From assembly GCA_963969395.1 (NCBI GenBank), contig OZ017797.1, positions 35,278,001 to 35,342,000 of the forward strand: 64,000 bases of DNA. Direction: 5' to 3'. Source of the stretch: Pseudoscleropodium purum (Eukaryota > Streptophyta > Bryopsida > Hypnales > Brachytheciaceae). Shown here one piece after another: positions 1 through 10,010 of this stretch (its first letter is position 1; every line of letters starts with the position of its first letter). Position numbers and translations under genes: made by a program. Below the pieces are notes generated by a model that was given only the letters and a program-made list of their open reading frames with translations, did no database searches and was not told the DNA's origin.

Positions 1-2968
1 CGCATAGATTGCGAGATTATAATGTTTTAGTGTTGAAAAAGAATGCTGAAATTTTCCTAAAAACACATTTAGAGGCAAAATTTGATTTCTACACCTAATC
101 AAATGAAAAAAATTTAAACTACAAAGTGATTCAAAACCAGCATACAGACACATTGGTGAAAAATATCATTCATTTGACTCAATGTGTTTGCAAAATGGCT
201 TGCAAATGTCAAAAAATAGGCAAGAAAAGTTGCAAAAAACACGTCTAGGGCTGAACCTCCTTCTACTAAAATTCTTTTTGGTAATTCATTACTTTTTGGA
301 TTGATATGAAATTTTATCCACACAAACAAGATTAGTATGTGCAACTTTTCCAAAAAAATTTATTGGAAATGGACATTGTATGAAGAAGATACAAGCCGCC
401 AAAGTTCACTATAGTCCATAAACGGCGGGATTTAAAATTTCGAATTGCTCCCAAACATTCAAAACAACTTGGATTGACATGAAAAATTCACCACAATAAC
501 TAGACTTCAAGGGAAATATAACCCAAATTTTTTTTTATTGAAATTGAACATTGGATGAAGGAGATATGAGCCCCCGAAGTTGCAGCCATGAAGTGCACTT
601 TGGTGAATCAAATTGAACCTGTGAACTTTGATTGGCTTCCAGAAAATCATTGCCTCTTGGATTGATCTGAAAATTTTACCACACAAACTAGAAGAAAAAG
701 TGAAAATTTTCCAACAAGTTTTATTGAATTTGGACATGAGATGCAAAAGTTACAGTACTTTGAATTGAACTTAAAACTATGCGAGGACACTTTTTGTCCT
801 CTTGGGCGGTCTAGGGTTAAACACTTTCTTCTTCCTAATTTTTTGACACTACTCTTTGAATGGATTGATTTTTTCCATGGATATTTGTATATGTAATATC
901 TTTTGCTGCATGGTAGTCTCTTGCCATGTGCTATTGTGCTTAGAGCATGCCCACCCGTCCTGCATTTTGCAGGCGGGTTTGGGCGGTTTATTTTGAAGGC
1001 CGGGTGGCCGAGCACCTCACCCATGGCCATGCTCAGGCCGGCCTGGAGGCTTGCTGCACCCGCAGTTTTCACTGGAGGCCTTTTTGACCTTTTACAATTT
1101 TAACTCGCCCTGCTTACTTCTTCAAGGATTAACATGGAGTACCATTTCCAGACTTTGATTTTGAGTGTCAATTAGTGCTGTGAAGTGTCTTTTGAATTTT
1201 TTTTAAAAGTCTTTCAAAATGTAGAAAAAAAATCAAGAACGAGAGACAGTGATTTACATTAAAAAAAATGTCAAAAGGTTGTCATAATTTAGAATTGTCA
1301 TGGAACTCCTATAAATTTAAGAAAATATTGAACCTTATGAGAATTTTTTGAGATAAATAAAATAGTATTTTGAAACAATGCGAAACATTCATCTACAAAG
1401 GACACAATTCCCCACAACCAAGGTAGTCACCCAAATGCTCCAACTATTGAAACAATAAGTGCATTCTTGTTTGTACAATGAAGAGACAAATCATGTAGTA
1501 ACAAATTTTTGCGTTCCGTAGTGTATCCCTTAAAGGATTTTTACTATATTTTCATCTAAAACTCTCTAGAATTTATATTTATAATAAATGATCCAAATTA
1601 GGAAAAAGTGAAATTAGGTTGCCCCACACTACACCCTTGGCATTTGACACTACATACATATTTTGAGTTCTTGTGTAGGAATGCACTACTTCTAAATTAG
1701 GTTATATTGTAATTGGGACTTATAAATTTCTATGTGTGTAAAGGCAAAAAAAATCTAATTTTTTGATGTAAGGCAACCTAATTGTTAAGGCAACCTAATT
1801 TCTCTAGTTTGTGTAGATCATTTAGAAAAGGGCAACAAATTGGACAAAAAGGAAACAAAAATTTATAGCTATCAGTTTCAACATCCTACATTGTTAAGGA
1901 TTCTAGTTATAGACTTGAAAAAAGTCAAGTCCAATGGTTATGATGTCACTCTAAAATTCAATTGACATCCTTTGCAATTTCATTTCTTTCAAAAATTATT
2001 AGAAGTTTGGTGAAATAAATGATTTTCATGGGTTTTTCAGAGTTTAGTATCCACAACTACTATAATTAATTTTCATCCCATTAATCAAAATGAATCATGC
2101 AAAGCTTCCTACATATACCCACATCTACAAAATCAATTTCATTTTTTTTTCTTTTCTCTCTAAGCACCTTTACAAAAAAAAAAACCCCAAAAACAAGGAT
2201 ATGGATATGCAAGAAATAGTTTCTATCATCAACACTATCAATGAAATATAGAATATAAGGGACATACAAATTTTTATTTGAATATGTAACTCATTACCAA
2301 ATAAATTTTCAAAGTATTTATAATTTTGCACTAACTACTGTTCCATTAAAACAAAAGAGTCACTCATTTCAACTTTAAGCATTATACCAATCTAATAGTT
2401 CTAGTGTCCAAAAGCATGCCTAAGACCCTCGTTTTTTTGTCCACAAGTGCTCCATGAAGTCATTTCTAAGTGCATCTTTATCTTGGATAACTTCAAATTT
2501 CTCTTGGTGTGAGTTGAAGGAGTACATCAATTACACTATGATGTTTGTCACTACTATTTCCATTTTCCTTGAAAATTTCATACTTTTCTAAACATTATTG
2601 TAATTTCTATGATTTTTACCAAAAGACTTCTTTAAAAAATCATATAAAAATGAATTTGATGTTTTTAATTATGAAAAAATAAGATTAAATTGAAGACATA
2701 TATATTACTACATTGATAAATATCAGAATTTATGAATGTATATATTAATATAGAAATCTAATGAAGTTTGATAAGCTTGGACATGTTTGACCAAGTTTTC
2801 TTTTTCTAAGTGATCTCTAAGATGTCTAATTCTTCATTAGAAGGAAGGTTCATTCTAAACCCTACCTTGCAGCAACATGTGCTTTATAATTTATTCCAAC
2901 GAAAACTCATTCAATGAAATTAGCAATGAGATCATCGCTGCCAGGTTTGTGTTTTTCCTTTCGAGAAC

Positions 2969-3044
2969 TTTCAATTCAATTCAGTTCAATTCAATTCAAT
3001 TCTGTTTAATTCAATTCAAGAACTTCCAATTCAATTCAATTCAG
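2969..3044. repeat. (TTCAA)n pentanucleotide microsatellite
   Basis: Imperfect tandem TTCAA units fill this stretch, interrupted by short substitutions such as cagttcaa and ctgtttaa and by one short spacer near 3020. Nothing suggests a coding role. Confidence 0.9.
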
Positions 3045-3056
3045 CTTCTGCACTTC

Positions 3057-3336
3057 AGAGCATCCCATATAATTCACGAAGGTGACTTCCGGCAACCAGT
3101 AACATTGGATGGAGGTGAAACTTCTGGCGCGACGGAGGTGAAACAGCGAGCTGCAAGGTGAAAGCGCTTGCTCCGCAGCAGTGGGAGGGAAAAACGGGTT
3201 TTGTCTCTTCATGTTTGGAGGCCAGTTTGGAGGCCACGATCCGGCCTCAAAAGGTCCTTGTTTTGGAGTCCGGCCACCACTTCCAAGCAAGGCCCGGAGA
3301 GAGGCCATCCGTTACGGAGGACTGGTGGGAATGCTC
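3057..3336. mobile_element. Possible PIF/Harbinger-like MITE (right end clear, left end doubtful)
   Basis: The right end reads GTGGGAATGCTC followed by TTA, the reverse complement of the GAGCATNCCCAC terminus seen at 943 and in the clear element at 17830-18095. A weak partner, GAGCATCCCATA, occurs at about 3057, which would give an element of about 280 bp, close to the 266 bp of the clear copy. The left flank is TCA rather than TTA, so the left border is uncertain. The alternative is pairing with the 943 terminus, giving 2.4 kb. Confidence 0.4.
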
Positions 3337-3714
3337 TTAGGAGTTAGGACCCCCTAGTATTTCACACTTCAACAATTCATAAGTTTTTCATATCCAATCC
3401 AATTGAACAGTAATGTAGTCTGTAAATATCATAAACCCTTGCAAAGGGTCATGTCTTTGTGTAATGTTGTATGGTACAGGTATACAATTACAACCAGCCA
3501 TGTCACTGAAAGTGATGGGCAAAGGCTGCTGAGCCCATTCCTACATATCCTGGTTAGTCACTCTAAAATAGAAAAAAGATGACAACTACAGTAAGTAGTA
3601 CCTCTTGACTGTACAGAGATGGGCTTATCAAGACTTATCATATCAACCAATTATCGAACACCTAAACCCTTGATTGTCCATCTAACGCCCATTTTACAGC
3701 ACATTCATCACCTG

Positions 3715-6700
3715 CTACCGCTTTCCATTGTCACCCGCATCTGGATCAGGACCCAATTTGACACTCTGAATCGAAAGCGGCATGATTGGGATCCATGAAC
3801 GAGGAGCTTCATCTTTAACCTCCACCACCAACGGTCTCAAACCTCCGTCATAATTCTGATCCATGAATTTCTCAAAGTACCCGAATTCAATCCCTTCTTT
3901 GGTTGAAGTGTCGAGTGATAGTTGAGCTTCTGCATCATAGGTAGAATGAACACCGTAAAGAAGATAAAATACCACTGCAATTGCTGTCCAGACCAGGAAC
4001 CGGATATATGAATCCTTATCCACAGAACCCAGGAGAAAGACGTTCAGGAAAATGGACGCTGCTGCCACCCATGGCATGCATGGAACACTCCAGTCTTTGC
4101 CCTTCTGTGCAGTTGGGACTTTGAGCCAAAATAAAGTTGTCAGTGCAATGACCAGGCCACCCAAAAGATAGAGCACCCAACTGTGTCGATTCTCCTTGTC
4201 ACACTGCCATACGGTCACAAACGTTATTGAAAACACGGTGAGGATGATCAGAAAAGCTGCTGTGGGCAAGGCACTGGTCTTGCCAGGAACATGGTGACGC
4301 CGAAAGATGAGAGCGTTGGCAACCATGTAAAACACGAAGAGCGTGCCGATGGAAATCAGATTCAGAAGCACGGAGAGATCAGTGAAGAGTGCTATTCCTG
4401 CAGTGCATGCACCTGGTACAACACACGTTCACAAGTTACAACACAGAAGAGAAAATGGAATGTAACAGAACGAAGGAACCTAACAACAAGTTCACGACTT
4501 CCAACACAGAACAGTAAAATGGTATGCAACAGAATGAAGGAACCTTGCAACACGTTCACAAGTTACAACACAGAAAACAGTAAATCGTATGCGACAAAAT
4601 AAAGGAACCTTGCAACACGTTCGCAAGTTACAACACAGAAAACAGTAAATCGTATGCGACAAAATAAAGGAACCTAGCAAGGATCCTGAAGCTTGTTGTG
4701 CAGTTGATAGAACATTAAGATGAACTTCAAAGTGAATCAGAGACCAGGGACTTACCAAGAAAGATGGTGGCATTAACAGGAGTGCCAGTTGTTGGATTCA
4801 CAGCAGCAAACCAGTGGGGCACAATGTGTGCACGGCCAAGCACACACAAGTAGCGCGCCTGACCAAGCATCGCTACAAGGAGGGAAGTCATAATGCCCAA
4901 GCTGGCACCTGCGCCAATGAAATTGGTTGCCCACTCCCATCCCACAACATGCTGGAACGCAGTGGAAAATGGGGCTCCTGTATCAATCTGCAAGTCACCA
5001 GTGATTTTCAGATCGAGGCTTCCTTAGCTTCACACTGCACCCGACAGAATCTACTCTACGTGTTTCCATTAGAATATTGACAAAGTCAAAATCTAAACTA
5101 CAGCAATGTCATTCTTAACAGTCCAATCAACCCTCTAATGCAATTGCATCAGAAGAGGAAACTGGGCTATTAAATGCAGTCTCATTGACATGTGTCCATT
5201 GACAACACCAAAATTTAAACTACGGCCCAGTCATTTTCAACGGTATAACAATGACAGAACCAAATATGGCAACCCACAAGAGGACTCCTGAAAAATGTAC
5301 CAATTTAATTTCAATATAAAGAATGCGGAAGTTCACGAGCCATAGCCACACTTTTGACTGCAAAACTTTCAAAACAGTATAACATTCTTACGGAGGAATG
5401 AAAATGCAGGGTTTAGGTGGGAAGAGCATACCATGTCGTACGGCTGCAGCATGCACAAGGCGACGGCAATGAGCGAGTACAGGACAGTGACAATAATCAC
5501 TGACCCCGAAACCCCAATCGGCATATTCCTGGCGGGGTTCTTCACTTCCTCAGCGGTAGTCGAGACGGCATCGAACCCAATGTAACTGAAATATACAATA
5601 GCAGCACCGTTGAAGATCCCTCGGATCCCCATGGGAGCAAAGCCTGACTCACTTCTCACGGGGTCGCCGGCTTGATTGAGGTTCCGCGTGTCCCCTTTCA
5701 CGAATCCCGCAATGATAATGAAGAGTATAAATGCGATGTGGAGAACAGTCATCACTAAATTGAACAGGGAGCTTTTCTTCGTGCTGCAACACAAGCACAC
5801 GGTGAGCACCACCACCACTCCAACCGCCACGAGATCAATCTGATTGTAGCCGGCGGCCAAGCCTTCGACGTGCACGCGCCAGGCGTCGGCGTGAAGCAGA
5901 CCGTAGGCGCTGGCAGCGTAGGATGTGAAGCTCCTCGCTACAGCCGCATTGGACAGGACGTACTCCATGATTAAGTTCGCCCCAGTTATGAACGCAGCAA
6001 ATTCCCCTGCGACCCAAACAAATAAGAATTTCCCTCAAACCTCTTTATTCCGACCTTGTCTAAAACGACATTCTAGTATACCCGGCACAATTGCCACACT
6101 GTCACCGACTGTAGCAAACTTGGCACACATTCGAACTAAGGTAGAGGCTCCATTAACCATACAATACATTAGAGGCTCCATTGCCCATACAGGTGAGCTT
6201 TGATTTGTGTTAAGTGTGAAAATTCATAATCTATTGAAATTTAGATTTTCGCAATTGATTTTTAGCTTGACAAAAAATAAATGTGCGAAACTGAAGATAG
6301 TGAATTTCTAGGCTGTTGTAGGAAAAGGTTCAAAACTCACTTGTATGGTGAATGGAACCTCTCCCTTGCTGGATGGTGAATGGAGACTTTACATTATGTC
6401 AAAGTAAAAACGTTTACACCCCAGATGAGATTAAAGAGATTTGAATGCTCTTTCAAATTCTTTCGGAATAGAAAGAGACACACACAAAACGACTTTCGCG
6501 AAAATCTCTTTACGACCTTCTCTGATATGAGATTCTAGAGTATCCAGCACACTCGCTACGCTAATCATTGACAGTAGCACACTTGTCACACATACAAACT
6601 ATGATCTTGAGAAAAAGTTGGGACACGAGGAGGAATGATAAAAGTGGTTTTGAGTGTTCTTTCGGCAACAAGACCTATTCAAGAAGACAGAAGTTTCACA

Positions 6701-8514
6701 GAGATTGTTTCTACTATGACCTTCTCTGAACTTTCATTCTAGAATATCCAGCACAATCGCTACGCTAATCATTGACAGTAGCACACTTGTCACACATACA
6801 AACTATGTCCTCAAGAAAAAGTTGAGACACCAGGAGGCAAGATGAAAGTGGTTGAGTGTTCGTTGGGTAACAAGGTCCACTCAAGAACAGAAAAGCTCCA
6901 CAGAGATTGGTTTATTAAGACATTCTACAATATCCTTCAACTTACCCACCAACTGTTGCACACTAGTCACCCATTCGAAGGGGAATAAATGGAACCCCAG
7001 GTGGTACGGTTAAAGAGGTTTGAGTGTCCTTTCAGCCTCAAGGCCATTTCAGAACACTAAAGCTTCCTAGACTTTGGTCATAGAATGTCCAAAATTTGGC
7101 ACATACCGAAAGTGATGCGGAGGTAGCTGAAGGCACCGCCGGCGACCGGCATCTCCACAGCGAACTCCGTGTAGCAAAGCGCAGAGAGCAGAGCTGAGAT
7201 TCCTGCGACCAAGTAGGCGATCACCACGGCAGGTCCAGCGTAAGTGTGAGCAGCAGTTCCAGTGGAGACGAATATGCCAGCGCCTATCATTCCACCCACT
7301 CCAAGCGCTATGACGTCCCACCAATGCAAACTCCGGCTCATCTCGGCGCCAGATCGAGCTTTCACCTGCGCCACACAACAGAGCACACATTCTTACTACC
7401 CCTCCTTGGCAAGCAATGTAGTTCACAGTGGGACAAGCATCACGGGACATCCCAACTTGAAATTTACACTCAAAACCTCTTTATTACGTCGTTCACTAAA
7501 AGGCTATTCCAGCATACCCTGCAGACTTGCCACACTATCATCGACTGTAGCACACTAGTTCCACATTCAACTCAGTCACAGTGAAAAAGTTGGCACACTA
7601 GGTAGTCAGAAGGATTTAAGAAGATTTGAGACATTCTAGCATACCCTGCACACTAGCCACACTATCATTGACTGTAGCACACTTGTTCCACATTCCAACT
7701 CTGGCAAGATGAAAAAGTTGGAGCCCCAGATGGTACGAAAGACTAAAGAGGCTTGAGTGTACAATTCTGGTTCATTATCTCCACAGATCATACATTGAGC
7801 AGCACTCTACACTTCAAAGGTAGCTACCAAACTAGTCCAGTGTTCGAGACAGCAAAGAAGAGCGTTCAACGCCGGGGTACACATCAAAGGCTCCCAGTTT
7901 CGGGGCAATAGCAAATCCCGAGGTGCTCCAGGAATCTCGAAGAAATCCAAATTCATCTCGGGACTCGCAAAACTGCCTCCGAACAGGATTCCGGGCTTAC
8001 ACGAAGGCCAAGAAGGTCAAGAAGGAGAGAGAACCGCTAGGATATTCGCTAAGAGGGGACAGAACAACCAGTGACCAGTCCATGGCCAGTGGAGAAAAGA
8101 TTTGCACAGAGAATGAGCTGGGATTGATCGCACTATCAGCACAAGAAGATACAAAATTCAAGAAACTCGCTAAAGGGAACAAACAGAGCAAGAAAGAAAA
8201 ACTCCATAGCCAGTGCAGAGATGCAAAAGCGAGCATGAGCTGGGATTGATCGCACTTCGTGCCCCAGGAGATAAAAAAATTCAAGAAAATTCGCTACAAG
8301 GGAACAGACCAACCAAGAAAGCAAGACTCCATAGCCACTGCTCGCATGAGCTGGGATTGATCGCTACCTCCGTCATTTCTTCTGTAGGCGTGGACACCGC
8401 ACACGCTCGCTCGCAGAGACGCCGCGGCGTTTCCAGGATCGCGCGCCCATACTTGGAAGCGCTGGAGAAGCTGGATGGGGGCTGGTAGCGAACTTCTCCT
8501 TCGTCACCTGCCAT
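3715..8514 (-). CDS. CAT: Cationic amino acid transporter (plant CAT family, APC superfamily)
   Basis: Predicted membrane carrier for cationic and other amino acids, 636 aa. Exons on the minus strand: 8514-8368, 7365-7107, 6006-5432, 4987-4756 and 4412-3715. All introns are GT-AG and phases match (0, 1, 0, 1). Exon 1 gives the cytosolic N terminus with a RAILETPRRL segment typical of plant CATs. Exon 2 carries the first membrane helix with GVGGMIGAGIFVSTG, the substrate-binding loop of APC carriers, and PVAGGAFSY. Exon 3 holds helices and GFDAVSTTAEEVKNP; exon 4 GWEWATNFIGAGASLG and MLGQARY; exon 5 the SIGTLFVFYMVANA helix and the C-terminal helices. It most resembles the Arabidopsis CAT1/5/8 branch, with a somewhat longer hydrophilic tail (ending DNGKR). 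Introns 1, 2 and 4 contain local repeat arrays listed separately. Membrane location (plasma membrane or tonoplast) cannot be read from the sequence. Confidence 0.97.
4421..4685. repeat. ~64-bp tandem repeat, about four copies, in CAT intron 4
   Basis: The motif CACGTTC(A/G)CAAGTTACAACACAG, or a variant, recurs at about 4424, 4488, 4551 and 4616, a period of 63-65 bp. The last two copies are nearly identical over their whole length (cagaaaacagtaaatcgtat and flanks). The array ends just upstream, in transcript sense, of the last exon's acceptor region. Confidence 0.9.
6030..7060. repeat. Degenerate ~200-bp repeat family in CAT intron 2
   Basis: A unit beginning near cattctagaatatccagcac, followed by cattgacagtagcacacttg and cacacatacaaacta, recurs at about 6070, 6530, 6738 and 6932. 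Copies at 6530 and 6738 are the most alike (about 205 bp apart). The same unit continues in intron 1 at 7440-7770, on the other side of exon 2. Confidence 0.85.
7440..7770. repeat. Same degenerate repeat family in CAT intron 1
   Basis: Units at about 7510 and 7630 share attccagcataccctgc, gactgtagcacact and ttccacattc with the intron 2 units. The leader aaaacctctttatta at 7474 matches caaacctctttattc at 6043. The array thus spans both introns around the intact 259-bp exon 2. Confidence 0.8.
8043..8366. repeat. ~110-122-bp repeat, three units, abutting the CAT exon 1 donor
   Basis: The string gagctgggattgatcgc recurs at 8115, 8237 and 8348, with similar flanks (attcgctaca..gggaacag, gactccatagcca). 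The third unit ends at the exon 1 splice donor: in transcript sense, GAG|GTAGCGATCAATCCC is the real donor, and the inner copies read AGTGCGATCAATCCC. Confidence 0.85.
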
Positions 8515-9866
8515 GTCGGGAAGAAAGAGTCCTCCAAACTCCTCGCCGACGCCGTCGTCGTCGTCGTCTATGAATTATCTTGCTGAAGCTCAAGCGAGGA
8601 GCGCAACTACAAGCAAGTCAAGAGAGTTTACGCCGTCATCGACGTCGGGGACTGTGGCTGAATCCCGTCCGCTACCATGTTGCAAGCCCACACCCCACCA
8701 TTCTCCACAAGAAAGCGAACAAGAACCAAAGAGCCTGCGAGATTCTTCACCGCCGGAGGTGCACGGCCTACATTGACTTGACGTCTGCAAGACGCTTACT
8801 GCTCCATAGACGCACAGAATTGCGGCTCCTCCAGACCTAGCCCGTGAGCGACGACCATTCAACGAAACCACGACAACACACCACCACCACTACCACAAGT
8901 CCTCTCACAATTTTTCGCTATCCCCTAAAAAACTTCGTCAGTGGCCTACACACAAACTAGTTGCCCAACACACGACGTACCACGATCACTCTTGCTTGTG
9001 ACTCCACATTCACTACGTGTACTACAGAATATGACCACCCTCGCGCGACTCACGGCCAACGAAAGCCAAACTTTGGAGCCTTCTCTACAACTTGGGAGTC
9101 ATCCCAATTGGGTGGGTGCCCCACGGGATTTGCTCGCATATGGCACGGTAGTAGTGAATCACGGATCGCGCCACCGAAACTGAAGTCTGCGACAAGACAA
9201 GAGGTCTGCAATAAATACAACTGCACCAAGAGGACTTTAGTAGGGGAGCAACCACACGGCGGAGGAGCGAGTAACTAGTGAAACGGGCGCAGGATCCGCC
9301 GCCGCAATAAAGTGATGGGTGGAATTGTAACGAGAAAATAACGGCTGCAATCGGGAAATGCTCATCAAAGCAGGGCAAGCATGATCACCTAATTGACGGA
9401 CGGAGTTCCCCCTTGGTGCCCTTCGTCGTTTCCAAGCCAGCAAGCGAGGAAGACGACGAAGACCATCATCACCTCCACCTCGTGTCTCCGTCCACTCACG
9501 CTAAGCTTACGCGAGTTGAGTGCCCACTGCCCAGGCCCTACTGTCTGACTCCAGACCCAGGTGGATTTTCTCTCACTGGAGTATGTTTTTTTGAATTTCC
9601 GAATTGGACTCCCTTCCATGGCCTGCATTGGGGCCGTATCTGCGAGAGCCTGTCGCCTTGTCTCACCCTCTGCTCAAGGACGGGGCTCCCATACGCCCAG
9701 CGCTACAGTCTTCTCTGTCGCTTCCGCCGGCCTTTCACCAGGGAGAGCTGTACTTAACCGTAGTCGCGGACTTGGTAGTGCAGCCTTGGGAGCAGGGTAA
9801 AACTTTTGGGCCCTCCAGACAGACACGCCAGTGAGGACGCTCATGTGGCGATCCGTCTCCAAGAGG
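8515..9866. other. GC-richer region upstream of CAT, no gene recognised
   Basis: This 1.35 kb is clearly richer in G+C than its surroundings and probably contains the promoter and 5' leader of the CAT gene. It has a short CGT/GTC trinucleotide run (about 8548-8567). Open frames occur on both strands because of composition, but none shows a recognisable domain. No convincing TATA box was seen. Confidence 0.5.
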
Positions 9867-10010
9867 CCAGGGAGGATTGACCCCTCTATTGCCCCAAGTT
9901 TTACCTTTTAGAAAACCCTGAAATTGTTTTATTTGCCACATATGTTTAAATTTGCAAATTCTGAATTCATATTTGCAATCAGAGACCCCAAATTAGCTAG
10001 GGAATACAAC
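9867..10010. mobile_element. Truncated MITE, family A (CCAGGGAGGATTGACC terminus)
   Basis: The left end, ccagggaggattgacccctc, is followed by tattgccccaagtttta, ccctgaaattgttt, tttgccacata and caatcagagaccccaaatta. These match the complete copies at 16684-16901 and 48935-49165. The element loses similarity after about 10005 and no right terminus is found, so this copy is truncated. Confidence 0.8.

Larger units (their letters stand above)
1..3714. other. AT-rich intergenic region, no gene recognised
   Basis: No open frame here resembles a known protein; the longest frames are short and lack domain features. The region is AT-rich with many homopolymer runs. It holds a degenerate copy of the long dispersed repeat also found near 20.5, 50, 58 and 59 kb (about 1890-2130), a pentanucleotide microsatellite (2969-3044), and two MITE-like ends: one at 943 reading GAGCATGCCCACC after TTA, and one ending at 3336 before TTA. 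Two GC-richer islands (about 945-1085 and 3060-3345) lie next to these ends. Confidence 0.6.

Noticed and set aside
4421..4685. Evenly spaced repeats considered as a CRISPR array
   Set aside because: The whole 64-bp unit is repeated without unique spacers, it lies in a plant intron, and no cas genes are near.
9413..9834. Several overlapping frames in a GC-rich island
   Set aside because: Frames are open on both strands and in several phases because stop codons are rare in GC-richer DNA; no domain seen.
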